DNA from: Clonostachys chloroleuca
Taxonomy: Eukaryota; Ascomycota; Sordariomycetes; Hypocreales; Bionectriaceae
NCBI GenBank assembly: GCA_037952775.1
Contig: JBANAY010000003.1
Coordinates: forward strand, 3,100,001 to 3,164,000
DNA: 64,000 nt
Direction: 5' to 3'
The number at the start of each line of letters is the position of its first letter. Positions within the stretch are counted from its first letter, which is position 1. Position numbers and translations under genes: made by a program. Positions 46,801 to 58,898 of the stretch are shown piece after piece. The notes under the pieces were generated by a model. That model did not search any database. It was not told where the DNA came from and was given only the letters and a program-made list of their open reading frames with translations.

Positions 46801-48880
46801 ACCGGTGGTAACTCTGTCGTGTTTTCCGAGATTGCACAGTTAGAGATGTAGCTGCATCCGCGACTGTGCAAGCATGACTGCTCGCAAGGCGTCTTCTTGG
46901 CGGACACTCATGCCGATGCATTGAACTTTTGGCAAATCTACCAGTCTAGGCATTCTGGGAATAGCAACGTTAGCTTGGTATTCTTTGATTGACACAGTAA
47001 GTGCAATAACGAGCAACAGTAATCTTTTCTTATGCCCCTTGTGCTACAACAGAGGGTTTGAGATGGAGAACCACAAAGGAAAGCTACGTCTTGTGATCGG
47101 GTATGTCCGAGCACATTGGTATCGATCTATGATTTAGCGTGGGCCATTGCGCGAAGTTCTTCAGGCTGGGCTGCTTTCGTGTTTAGGTATAGAGCCATCT
47201 ATGTGCCTTAGGCAGTGGTGATGTCTTTGGATGTGTTCTGAGGGCTGCCATCAGGCACGGGTTCCGCGCCTTGCGGAGGAATAGTCATGTTCCGTGTGAC
47301 ATGCAGTCTCTGCATCCTTCTTGTTTCGTTGGTGTGGTACGGAAGCTGCGTTTGTCGTACTGAGTAGCTACGGTGGGAGCTCGCTTCCAACGTATGCCGG
47401 AACGCTGTGAACTGATTCGCCAGCAACACATTAGTCTCCGGGCTTTTTTTGGCGAAGGGTTGTCTGTATCCGGGTGGATTTACCCTAAGGAAGGTGATTG
47501 GAAGTGTGACCTTGTCTCTCATGATACGTCGTTAATGATCCATGACCCAAGCCTTGCAAAGCGGAAATTATACCTCTTATGAACACCGGCAAGCAAAAAA
47601 TTTCCGTTTGCATTAGACAGAATCCCGCGGTAGTGCGACAACGGTAGCGAGCAGTGGTTTTCGTTCGATGTGCGGTTGCTACCTAGTAGTGTCTATATTC
47701 TCCTGGCACACGCAGTCCCCGTGGGCCAGAGATGGAACTACCTACCTTACCTTCTGATTCTACCCAGTTGTCTGACAATGTACAGTAGTTTCTCAGCCCT
47801 ACTACCACAAGTATAACCACATGTGACCGTGACTATACCTAGTCTCAACTACATGGCACCAGGAACCGCCAAAGAATGGCGTGTGTATCGAAAGTGCGGA
47901 GAGGTACATGCCAATGCTTCACTAAGCAGTTTGTATTCGATATTGAAACGTCGGTGAAGAGCATTGGCAAACGCCGAAAGCAGCACCACGAATCAGAGAG
48001 AGGCTGGGGTCAGTATCAACACGGCTATCTGCCGGCATCCATGGCTCGTAGACGTGGTGCATTCAAGCTTCGCGGCCATCCAGGACGTAGCTCCCAGAAG
48101 TGTATAATGGCCCAATGAGCCATGGACGTGATTGGCGAGGTAGCGAAACTGAGGCCCTTGTGTGACAGCTATGGGGTGGTTAGCCACTTCCCACCGATGG
48201 CGCCAGAGCAGCGAGAGCAAACTGAGGACAGACCAATGTCCGGCTGTACGACTGTTCCTGTGGAGACGCGTAGGTGATGACCATGGGAGGCTAGTAGATC
48301 CACTGGCGTATAGTCTAGCTCGTCTGAGCAAGGCGAGGCTCAGAACGGCAGATCAGTCAAAAGCCAAAAGGGCTTGGCCATCTTAGTGTAGACGGTGGCA
48401 CCACCTAGGTGGATGGGGTTCGTCGAATGGCTTCCCAGAAGAGATTGCCAGCGTCCAGGGTCCCCACCAGCTGTATCCCATAGCAAGGCCTGCCGTGGTT
48501 CCTGGAGCAGCGTGTTGCCGGCAGCAATCTTAAAAGATAATGTAGAGCAAATGGATGCTGGGCGGCCTAACTGCATGGAGGAGCTGAGAGGCCGATGGAA
48601 ATATGCATTGTTTCCGATCGATTTCCGGCAAATTAACATGGGAGCGAGCAGATCTGAAAATCACTAAGCTACTTGCCTGGGCGCCAGATGCTCGGGGTGA
48701 AGGAAGCTGCTCGCATGCCTGTCCGATTGAGGTCTGGTGGTTAGTCATGGCTGGTCCCTGGTGGCCGTCTTTCTCACGGCAGTGCTCATCCAATGGGAGC
48801 TATTGTAGCGACTGGCCCGGCCGATGCTGTTGGAAACCTACCTGAGTCAGTTCCGGCTGATAGGACAGCTCTGGCAGACG

Positions 48881-48898
48881 GGATGGATGGATGGATGG
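48881..48898. repeat. GGAT tetranucleotide microsatellite
   Basis: Four and a half perfect GGAT units in non-coding DNA. Confidence 0.9.
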
Positions 48899-51637
48899 CC
48901 CCGCTGCCTGGTCTTGAAGCGACTTAGAGCCGTGATGGCAATGGATGCGTCCCTCGCAGGCCACGTTTTCCCTGAAGCTAAGGTCAGGTAGCGCCGCGGC
49001 GAGTCGTGCACCTGCTGGCACGCCGCTATCTGTGGCCTAACGCACAGTAGCTCGACAGGAGAAGCGGAGGAGGGAGAGAGCACTCGCTCGTTCAGACAGG
49101 ACGATGTACCGTAATCACTAACATGAGATGAGATGGGGTGCAGAAAAGTACCGAGCACGGGCCCATGGCAGTAGTAATAGCACCGGCACTGTTATTACTG
49201 CGGCCCCATGGACGGCACGCAGCAATCAGGAAGGAGACTGGCCCGCGGGCTGAATGATCCGGCTGACTGCGTCGCGGGTAGCTGCCACGATTGCCTACAT
49301 GCGGTTTGGGCGCACCAGGCGAGCCTCCCAAAGGATCCCACGTTTTTAACTTACATATCCAAAGTGTGATTTGCGTAAGGTTGTCTGTAGACATGTGCCG
49401 TGGATCTAGCCAAGCCCATTCGGACCGCCCCTCATCTTCATCTCGCAGTAATAGGTCTGAAACGGAACTCCGCTCAAGGATTGTTTGGGCCTGGTGGTCC
49501 CTGTTTGATCCGCAAAGCTCGAGCCATTTGGTCTGTTTTTCCCCTTTTAGTGATGCGTCGTAAGGGCTATGTACATGCATATCTTCAGGGACACGAATAA
49601 GGTTACTTGCCTCGCTTCTGCATTGATATGGTTTTATTTTTGCTCTTGCTAACCGGCGCACCTGCAGACGTATCTGCATGTAGATGCCTTCCGGTCAGAC
49701 ATCCCGTGATCTAGACCGTCTGCCTATTCGTATACACGCATATAAGCACTCTTGCAGGTTTGGATGGACCCTGTACAATTTCTGGACGACTAAAGTACCT
49801 CTTACCTACCCCAGTTCTGCACGCCCGTGTGTTACGATGGTAGTCTTGCCATAGAAAGGCTGGAGAATTGCATCACACTGCGCGGAGGCTCCAGCCGCTG
49901 TCAAATTATAGATGCCAGAATGATCCTACCTTCGGAGCGTCGCCAAAGCCTGCTTGACACCCTGTTATTTCTCTGCCTACTGATGAATTGAATAATAAAT
50001 ACACCTGTGCATGTGCGTGGTAAGATGGGGAAGTAAAAAAGAAAGCAGCCCACCACGTAATTTGACATCTGCAGGGCACGGGATAAAAATAAGCACCGGC
50101 ATCAGTGCCAGAGGCATCTAATTGGAGGGACATGCATACTGCAGAGGCGACGGCTTGTTCATGCTTCAACAGCCGTACTTCGTGTGTACGCCTTTGCGCC
50201 GTTTCTCACCCCCAATTGTTGCCGTGAATGGTTCCGGCAAAACCTGCAATCTTGAGGACGCCCAATGCATGGATCTGGGTCGCGGCCCAAATTGAGCCCT
50301 GAGGCGGTCCAAAGCCCATGCGCGCACTTCGTGTGTGGATGTAGAATGGATGACGGATGATCATCCATGTTACGTGCAGCACTGCCCTTTTAAGATACAT
50401 ACATCAGGATTGCGATTATGGCTTGCGCGAGTTCACCTCGGCGTCCGCCTCATGCCACGAGCTGAGCCTTCTGTCCTTTGGATGGGGGCGTGTAGGATGG
50501 GATGGGAATGGAATCGCATCTGTTGTTGGATGGACCCTTTCAAGTACCGTGCCGTGCCTGCTCCATGTCCATGGATGATGGGCTTCATCTTAAAGGCTGT
50601 GGATGCCTTCGCTGGCATCATCAGCGCGCTAGTAAGGCTATCCGCAGGACCGCTCCACAGTGCCACCACCCCAGAAGGCCACAGACAAACAGCGGGTCCA
50701 GCGTTGTGGCCGCTGGTTGGGCGGGCACCTTCGACGCCCATTCGGAAGTACTGCCTACAACGACAGGCTACTATAGTGGGACCGCACCGTCTACAGCGCC
50801 CACCCAACCCCTGACATGGCCTGGCTACCTGGTTGGCTAGGCCGTTTCCGTGCACGGCCGTCCTCCAGTCCTCTGCAGTCCCCAGACCTGACCAGCCAGG
50901 ACAGGACGGTCCTCCAACCCCCGAGTCGCTTGGGGGTCAGAAATCTACACAAAGTTATCTCCCACTTCCATCTGCTGGGAATTGTCGCGCCACGCATCAT
51001 GGGCATCTGCTGCTTCGCCCTTTGACCTGCCATCGCGTTTGTTTCCGTCCCTGGTCGGTGCTCTACATCGTTATTCTTGTTGTTCCACTACCCCTTTCCC
51101 TCGTTACGTCCATAGACCCCGTCTTGACCCTCCTTAATTGTGGCTTCGGCCGACCGAATTGTTCGCCCATTCCGGTTTGTCACCCCCGTTGTTGTCACTT
51201 CCTTGCCTCATCTCTGTTTGGCATCCGAAACCACACTGCGCAACCCGTCAAGCCTCTGTGCCAGAGACTGCATTTCCTCGTGGGCCACGGATCCATGCCT
51301 TGAGTAAACCACCCTTGGGTTGGTTCGTAACCACACTCGATCTGCTCTCAGGCCTGAGCGATGCTACCCGGGGACCCCCTCACCCAAGCCCGTGATTGTT
51401 CTTCCACTTGAACATGTTACTGATCAATTCTAGAATAGTATAACCTAACCCACGACCGCGTAATACCGCTGCCTCTCAAACCTTCTCGTTGCCTTTCCCA
51501 CGTCCCTCTGTCCAAGACATCGATCGCTCGACTGGCTTTTTTCTCCGCCCGCGACCGTTACATCGCCTCTGCGCCTCTCTTTACCCGTCCAGTCCAGCGA
51601 GTGCCAGGTGCTGATTTCATGCACGCGGCGCAAAATC

Positions 51638-54600
51638 ATGGCTGGCAATCACTATGACGGGCCCTCCGTCCGCTCTCCCGCAATTGTATCACCGCGACAT
51701 GTAAGATCTAGGACTCAGAGTATATCCAGCGACCGGCCTTCGTCAATTGGGCGAAACCTCCTGGCCCCTCCACAGTCGGTTTCCCCTGAAGCTGCCTTCA
51801 TCGCCGCCTCGGCGGCCTCCCAGATCGTTACCAACGACCACGACAGCCACGCCGACGTCTGGTATGACGAGCCTGGAATGATACCGGCAGGCGAGACTGC
51901 CTTGGTTTCTGATGGAGCTCTGCGGTTGGTCAACAACTTCCTCGATCAGCTTCTCTTCAATTTCCTCCAGATTGCCAAGTCCACCACTCTGTCTGCCCTA
52001 CGACCGGCCGTCACCGAAGTGCTCAAGCCAAAACTTGCTAGGGATGCCATCACCAATGCCGACGAGGAGTTGCGTGAGTACCTCGGAGGTGCTGATGAGG
52101 AAGACTACGTCAAGCCTCAGAACGGAGATCCTTCCCGGGATTGGGACCTCGAACTAGTCTGGAAACGAACACGTCTGCGTTCAATGGTATATTCCTCATT
52201 GGGAGATATGGAGGAGGAGGATGAAGACATGTACATGGAGCAGGAGCACCTTGAAATTGGTGCCGATGAACAGATTTCGGACGTCATTTCCCCGGCTGTC
52301 GCCATCTTTTTGACCTCAGTGCTTGAATATATGGGTGAGCTGACTCTGACTGTTGCCGGTCAGGCCGCATACCATCGCGTGCGCGCCGAGTTCGAGAAGG
52401 AAATCAAAGATGGCCTCAAGACTCCCTCAGACATTGCGGATCGCATTGTGGTTGAAGAGTCTGATATGGAACGTGTCGCTCTGGACCGGACTCTCGGCCG
52501 ACTCTGGAGGGGCTGGAAGAAGAGGATCAGGGCCCCGGCTGTCATAGAATTTGGCAACCGACCCTTCTCCAGGACATCGATTGACCACACCAGAAATGGT
52601 AGCGATGCAAACCCTCTCAGATCCCCTGGGAGTGAGATGGGGATCGAAACCAAACCAAGCCAGGAGCAGGTCGAGGAAGAGGTGAAAGAGGAGCCGCAGC
52701 CGCCTCTTGAGCCAGCCGATATTCCCCTCCCGGTTGGGGACAACGACGTGGAAGAGATCGAGGTTCCTGGATACGCTGTCCACAGCGATGATGAAGAGGA
52801 TGAAGAGGATGTTGAGCTCGCAATTCGGCGACCCAGGAGCTTGGTGTTCTCTTCTACCGCGGAATCCCACACTGAACTTGCTCGATCTGCCTCTTTGTCT
52901 CGATCTTGGCCAATCCGACTTCCTGTGCGCCGGACACGCGTTCAGAAGAAGTCTGAAGAGCAGCCACAAATAAAGTCTGATGAAGAACAGACTGCTGCGA
53001 AAGAAGAAGCAGAAAGAGATGAAAAGAGTGCCAGGGACGTGGTCAAAGTGGAGCCTGCTGAGTTGCCGGCCTCTGTCCCTTTGCAAACAAAGGACGAAAA
53101 GGCCGCCCTTTCAACATCAAAACCTGACGAGAACAAGAATGCTGAAGATATTTCTACCCCCCTGACTCGAGCTTGGTCACTGAAGGGATCTGTTCCGCAC
53201 GCATCACTGACGTGGCAGGATCGGCCAGTCCGCATGAGTTTCAGGCTGTACCTTTGGAAGCTGCCGACCCAGTGCATACCAATAGTCCCTCACCAACCGA
53301 TTATCCCAGCCCCCAGAGCGATCTAACTCACCAGCCTGACAGCGCATACAACCACGCTCCCGTGAGTCCTTTGGAGACTGGAAGATCTGACCCCTTTGTT
53401 GCAACAAAGAGTACCACGACTTCTACTCAGAGGCAGGAGAAGGAGTACTCCATGCCAGCGGACAAGCCTTACGAGATCGGTGCTGCGACCAGCACCCACG
53501 GCCAAGCAGCAGCCGAGAGCAGCCCTCGCTCCTCGGCCCGAGCACCTACAATGCAGCCCAGCAGAGGGTCATCTTTGCCCAGGCAGCCTCAGACGACTTC
53601 TGGGACCAAGGTCTCTATCCTGAACAGCTCGCACTCTAGTAACCACTTCATCAACGAACCCATTCCTGAGGTGCCGTCTAGGGCAACCGGTCACTCAGGT
53701 CGCCAAGGCTCGAAATCGAATAGTATTGGACAGGCATCTATGGAGCGTACGAGAACGCGAGAGTCCGATGATGGAGCCTCATTACCCGTTCAGTCAAATG
53801 GCCATCATCGATCAACTCATACATCTGGCTCATCTGGTTCCTCAGCTGCTGGACGCCTTAAGGCCTTCAGGACTTCCGAAGAACAGGTTCCCAGCCGTGC
53901 CGACAGCGTTGCGCGAAACTTTGAGGAGTTGATTCACAGCAACCAGACCATCACATACACCCTCACCCCAGAGCACATGCGCAACATGGATGTAAGTCTG
54001 ATGCATATGAACTAACTTATGGAAATCCGCTAACCGAGTCATAGTCAAACCGGTCTGCAGAGATGCCTCGCTCTGCATCATTGGTCAACGACGGGAAAGG
54101 AGGATCTTCTCAGCGAGTGATTGGGATTACCGCCGACTCGAGGACGCAGAAGCCGACCCCGATTTCCATTCCTGGCACGTCAGCTGCATCCGCCCCCAAG
54201 TCTTCTTCAGTCAAATCTCCTCTCAGGACAGGGGCTTCTGCTGGTTCTTCACAACCCATGTCTCCCGCTACCATTACGCCCAAGTCGCCTCGTATGCCGG
54301 CCTCGCTTGCAAGAGAAGCCCGCGTCCCTGGGGACTCCACTGCGGACTTTGCTGAGTTCATCAAGTCTACAGGCCCTGCTGGAGGAGACGCTCGCGCGTC
54401 GCCAGCTCGTGGTTCCAATGGTGTGTTTCCCGGACAAGTCGCCGCGGCCGCGCCTTTCCCTGTTACGTCAAGCCCATCCAGGGGCAACGAAGCTCGCCGT
54501 GTATCGTCAGCGAGCAATCGCAACCGATATCAGCCACGGGAGGCTTCGGTTGATGGAAATGGAGATAATTCAGATCTGATCGACTTCATTCGTCAAGGAC

Positions 54601-55520
54601 CCCCAGGTCCTGGCGGAAACAATCGCATCCCTCGCCATGTCGCACCCTTCTCCAGCACCGCAAATCCTGATCATACAGCTGTCGCAAGTGGTGGAAGGGC
54701 CGGTGAACACGGCATCACAGAGGTTCGTCACAGCCAAGCGTCTACTAATGCCACTGAAAATTCTGGACCTTCATTCCATTCATCAGTGAACTCTAACACG
54801 GCTCTTCTGAAGAACAACAAGCCTCAACCGCCCCCCAAGATGTTTGATGATGATGGCATGCCAAAACGCACGAGGCGACGGGTTAGGGATCCCTACGCCA
54901 TCGATTTCAGTGATGAAGATGACGATCTTGACGATCTTGTTACACCAAAACCTCCACCTAAGAAGGAGGAGTCGCTTGCGGAATTCCTGCGAAACTACGA
55001 GCCTCCCCCAGAGCCCATGGCTCCACCGGTCTCAGAAAAGCTGCCCAAGAAGAAGGCCAGCGCTCCAAGCCTGATGGGCCGCTTCACTCGAAGCCATAAG
55101 GAGCCGAAGGAGACTCATGGAACGAGCGGACTAGGATACGGACAGAAGGTGCAAGAATCGAGGTCCCTCAACAGCCGTGCTGGAACACCTTCCGCCGGAC
55201 GGCGATCCGGCCATGTTCCAATCCAGGTGCACATCCCTCCTGGATACGATTCTAATCCAGGCTACGAGAGCACCGCCGGCCAGCCCCGTGTTACACCCGC
55301 TTCGTCACGATCTGGAGGCAGGGTTCCGATGAAAAGGTTCGAGCCCCGTGAGGCCGTTTCTACCGTGGACAGATCGGGCACTGCAGACCTGGCTGCATTC
55401 CTACGCGATTCCGAGCCACCCCCATCAATGACCTCTTCTCCTACGCGGGAAGCGCCGGTCGAAGAGGGAGGAGGTAGCTTCTCAAAAATGTTTGGACGCC
55501 GGAAGAAGCCCATGTATTAA
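51638..55520 (+). CDS. Large disordered protein with histone-fold-like N-terminal part; one frame break
   Basis: ATG at 51638 in good context. The first frame runs to about 53162; a second frame continues to 53991; an intron (53992-54044, GT-AG) leads to exon 54045-55520. One extra C in the six-C run at 53157-53162 joins the first two frames, giving 1276 residues. Residues about 90-150 (LRLVNNFLDQLLFNFLQIAK) and 218-244 (SPAVAIFLTSVLEYMGEL, then TLTVAGQAA) resemble histone-fold helices, the second notably like helix 2 of H2A. The centre is acidic; the C-terminal two thirds are Ser/Pro/Gly-rich and disordered, with four copies of a DLAxFLR-type motif. I do not recognise a named gene. A nuclear or chromatin role is inferred only. 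Confidence 0.8.
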
Positions 55521-56270
55521 ATTTGGATTTGGAAGTCGTTTGAGTGATCATTTTCTGGTTATACAAATCTTGAAGGATTGAACGAATTCACTATGAGGCC
55601 ATGTAATTTGTTGTTGAATATTCTCTCTATCTTTTTTTCTGCCCTGTTTCACGTTTATTCCTTGTCCTCTTCTTTGTCATGTATATAAACTTTACTGATT
55701 GTTGGTTCTCATGGCATGGTGGAACTTTGATGTTTGCTTCCCTTCTTCTGCAATGAAGACTTATTATACCTGTTACCGAACTTATACTACATAGCCATCA
55801 TCGTTAATCTGATATGCGCACACTTTTTTCTGATGATTTTCAAAGACCATCCGCTCCCTGTAGTCCAAGCCCAAGGTGAATTGTAGCTGCAAGAAAAGAG
55901 AGTCGCTGGTCAGTGGGCAGGGATTAGCATTGGGTTGCCTACCGGAAGAGATATTGTAATGTAATAGTATACCAAGTACGACTTAGGCGCAGAATCTTGT
56001 GTCATATCACCTCGGTGGCTCGTAATCACAGTCCACATTTTCACCGCCTTAATCTTATCTGTATGTCTTGGACATGGGGCCGGGCTAATGCAAGGCGGGC
56101 GGCAACCAAGATGATTTACATGCCAGGTCGTCAGATAGATGGATGCAAGGACTCGTCTTACTACGGCCGGCGGTCTGGATGATCCATCTTCCTCCTCCTG
56201 CAACCACCTACTATCTGCCTCCCGCAACGTCACACAGCCAGGATAGCCAGAACCACACACTCCCGTGAAA
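55521..56270. other. Intergenic region before fluG
   Basis: 3' UTR of the preceding gene, AT-rich at its start, then a short promoter region for the FluG gene. No other gene. Confidence 0.6.
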
Positions 56271-58898
56271 ATGGCAGCTGCGGGGGCCAAGAGCGAGGCT
56301 CTCACGCGGTGCGTCCACGAGACGCCTATCATCGACAACCACGCCCACCCGCTGCTGAAGCCGTCCGCGAGGGCCAAGCACCCGCTTCTGGCCATCGCGA
56401 CGGAGGCCTCGGGCGACGCCCTGGCGTCCACGTTCTCGTCGCTCGCGCACGCCCGGGCCGTGAGCCAGCTCTCGCGCGTCCTCGGGTGCGAGCCGACCTG
56501 GGACGCCGTGCGCGGCGCCATCGCGGCCAGGTGGGAGGACGACATGGACGGCTGGACGAGGCGGTGCCTGCGGGGGATCCACACCGTGCTCGTGGACGAC
56601 GGGCTGGACGGGGACGACGCGCTGCCGTACGACTTCTTTGACGGGGTGACGCCGGGGTCTAGCAAGAGGATCGTCAGGATCGAGTTCGTGGTGCCTGGCC
56701 TCATCGAGGGGGCCTGTGCCGAGTTTGAGAGCGACGGTGCTGCTGCGTGGCGGCGGTTCGTCCAGCGGCTGAGGGACTACATTGACGACGCCCTGCGGGA
56801 CCGGGAGGTCGTGGGGTTCAAGTCGGTCATCTGCTACCGCACGGGGCTCGCCATCCCACGGGACGCTGACGAGGAGACGGCTCTGCGGGTGTTCGAGGGG
56901 ATTCACAGGGAGAGGACGGCGCCGGGTGCGGCGGCGTTCAAGAGGATAGACCACCCGGGCCTCAACGAGTTCATCGTCCACACTCTGGCCGGCGCGATCC
57001 AGGCGTGGCAGGGCGGGTTCCGGAAGCCCATACAGTTCCACACGGGGCTGGGCGATAACGACATCACGCTTACGAAGTCGTCCCCGGCGCACATGCAGCG
57101 GTTCATCGAGGCGTACCCGGACGTGCCGTTCGTCCTGCTGCACTCCGGGTACCCGTTCACGCGGGAGCTCGGGTACCTGGCGGCCATGTACAAGAACGCC
57201 TACGCGGACATCGGGGAGGTCTTCCCCTTCCTGAGCCGGGACGGCCAGGTCGGGGTCGTCCGCCAGATCCTCGAGCTCTGCCCGGGCGAGAAGATCCTGT
57301 GGAGCACGGACGGGCACTGGTTCCCCGAGACGTACTTCCTCGCCGTCGAGCAGGTCCGCGAGGTGCTGGACGCGGTGCTCCAGGACTACGTGCAGAAGGG
57401 GGACCTGACGCTGGGGCAGGCGATCCGCCTCACTGAGGATGTGTTCTACAACAACTCTAACAAGCTGTACTCTCTGGGCCTTGAGGAGGTGCGGAGGGGG
57501 ACGGGTGACTCTGCCGAGGCAGGGTTGGACGAGGGTGGTAGTGAGCGATCGCTCGCTCTGCTCTCCCGCCATCTGGAGGGGGATGAGCCACCCAGGTTCT
57601 TGGGGATCTACTGGAACGACATGACGGCCACGGTTCGGATGCGGGCCGTTCCCATCAGGCGTGTGCTGTCTATGCTTTCCAGTGGGGAGGAGCTATCATT
57701 CGGTGTTACGAAAGCTGGGCTGGGTCTAACACAGCTCGATACGCCTGCCGAAGGGGTGTCGCCCTCTGGAGAATACAGGCTGCGTCCGGATCTGGGAACA
57801 CTACGTGCTGGACCGAAGAAGGGATATCTCTCCGCTCGGGGTGTATTCAAAGAGAGCGATGGCTCCGCGGTGGCTCTCTGCCCTCGCACAGCACTTATAA
57901 GAGCCCTGGACACCGCCAAGGCCCACGGTTTAACATTTACACTCGGCTTCGAGATTGAGCTCGTCCTCATGAAGGTGAGCGAAAAGGGGGATACTCTCGA
58001 ACCACTCGACAAGCACGGACACGCGTGGAGCGTCGCCCGGGCGATGGACCACGAGGCCGCTTCGAGGGTGATCGAGCCGGCCGTCGCGGCGCTCGACGAG
58101 GCGGGCATCTACATCGACATGGTCCACCCGGAGAGCGCGCCGGGCCAGTACGAGGTCGTGCTCCCCAAGGCGCCGGCGCTGCAGGCCGTGGACACCCTGC
58201 TGTTCGCGAGGGACGTCCTCTCCTCGCACGCGACGGCGGCGGGGTACAGGATGACGCTGCACCCCAAGCCGTTCGCCGCGGCGTGCGGGACGGCGGCGCA
58301 CGTGCACATCTCGCTGCAGAGGGCGGACTGGTCTGAGGGTGAAGAGGAGGAGGAGGACGTGCCGGCGGAGGTCTACGAGCCGTTCTACGCGGGTGTACTG
58401 GCTCACCTGCGGGCCATCGCCGCGTTCACGTACAGCAGCGCGGCGAGCTACGAGCGCGTGGTGGACGGCGTGTGGGCGGGTGGGACGTACATTTCCTGGG
58501 GCGGGCAGAACCGCGAGACGCCGCTGCGCAAGATCGGGGGCAGCCACTGGGAGGTCAAGTGCATGGACGGCATCGCGAACCCGTACCTCGCGCTGGCGGC
58601 CGTCGTCTCGGCCGGGGTCTTGGGTGTCAGGGAGGGGAGGGAGCTGGCGTGGAGGGACTGCGGCACGAGGGCGCCGGCGGCGCTGACGCAGGGCGAGCGG
58701 GATGCGCTGGGCATCGTGAGCAGGTTCCCGGGCAGCCTGGAGGACGCGCTGGACGAGCTCAGGTCGGATGGGGAGCTGGTGGGCGAGCTCGGGGCGGAGC
58801 TGGTGGAGAGGTATGTCGCCGTCAAAGAGGCCGAACTGAAGCTGTTGACGGATATGGATGGGGAGACGAGGAAGAGATGGATCATGGAGAGGTATTGA
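56271..58898 (+). CDS. fluG: FluG: amidohydrolase-glutamine synthetase fusion
   Basis: Single exon, 875 residues from ATG 56271, close to the 865 of Aspergillus FluG. The N-terminal half (about 15-400) is an amidohydrolase_2 domain: IIDNHAHPLL with His24 and His26, KSVICYRTGL, HTGLGDND, LLHSGYPFTREL and WSTDGHWFPE. A linker of about 45 residues precedes a glutamine-synthetase-type half: FLGIYWNDMTATVRMRA, GFEIELVLMK, HVHISL and ANPYLALAAV. FluG is a cytoplasmic developmental factor needed for a diffusible signal that starts conidiation in Aspergillus; the reaction is unproven. Codon use is uneven: very GC-rich third positions in the first and last parts and much less in the middle. No missing key motifs are evident. 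Confidence 0.93.
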   Translation: MAAAGAKSEALTRCVHETPIIDNHAHPLLKPSARAKHPLLAIATEASGDALASTFSSLAHARAVSQLSRVLGCEPTWDAVRGAIAARWEDDMDGWTRRCLRGIHTVLVDDGLDGDDALPYDFFDGVTPGSSKRIVRIEFVVPGLIEGACAEFESDGAAAWRRFVQRLRDYIDDALRDREVVGFKSVICYRTGLAIPRDADEETALRVFEGIHRERTAPGAAAFKRIDHPGLNEFIVHTLAGAIQAWQGGFRKPIQFHTGLGDNDITLTKSSPAHMQRFIEAYPDVPFVLLHSGYPFTRELGYLAAMYKNAYADIGEVFPFLSRDGQVGVVRQILELCPGEKILWSTDGHWFPETYFLAVEQVREVLDAVLQDYVQKGDLTLGQAIRLTEDVFYNNSNKLYSLGLEEVRRGTGDSAEAGLDEGGSERSLALLSRHLEGDEPPRFLGIYWNDMTATVRMRAVPIRRVLSMLSSGEELSFGVTKAGLGLTQLDTPAEGVSPSGEYRLRPDLGTLRAGPKKGYLSARGVFKESDGSAVALCPRTALIRALDTAKAHGLTFTLGFEIELVLMKVSEKGDTLEPLDKHGHAWSVARAMDHEAASRVIEPAVAALDEAGIYIDMVHPESAPGQYEVVLPKAPALQAVDTLLFARDVLSSHATAAGYRMTLHPKPFAAACGTAAHVHISLQRADWSEGEEEEEDVPAEVYEPFYAGVLAHLRAIAAFTYSSAASYERVVDGVWAGGTYISWGGQNRETPLRKIGGSHWEVKCMDGIANPYLALAAVVSAGVLGVREGRELAWRDCGTRAPAALTQGERDALGIVSRFPGSLEDALDELRSDGELVGELGAELVERYVAVKEAELKLLTDMDGETRKRWIMERY

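Larger units (their letters stand above)
45872..51637. other. 5.8-kb gene-poor region
   Basis: Apart from degenerate tandem repeats at 46482-46800 and a GGAT microsatellite at 48881, I see no gene. Readings such as 49092-49679 and 50335-50814 have no domain or coding bias. The last 500 bases are C/T-rich and likely the promoter and leader of the gene at 51638. Confidence 0.5.

Noticed and set aside
56211..57572. 453-codon open frame antisense to fluG
   Set aside because: It is a shadow of very GC-rich coding sequence; its peptide is Arg/Pro/Val-rich low-complexity sequence with no domain.
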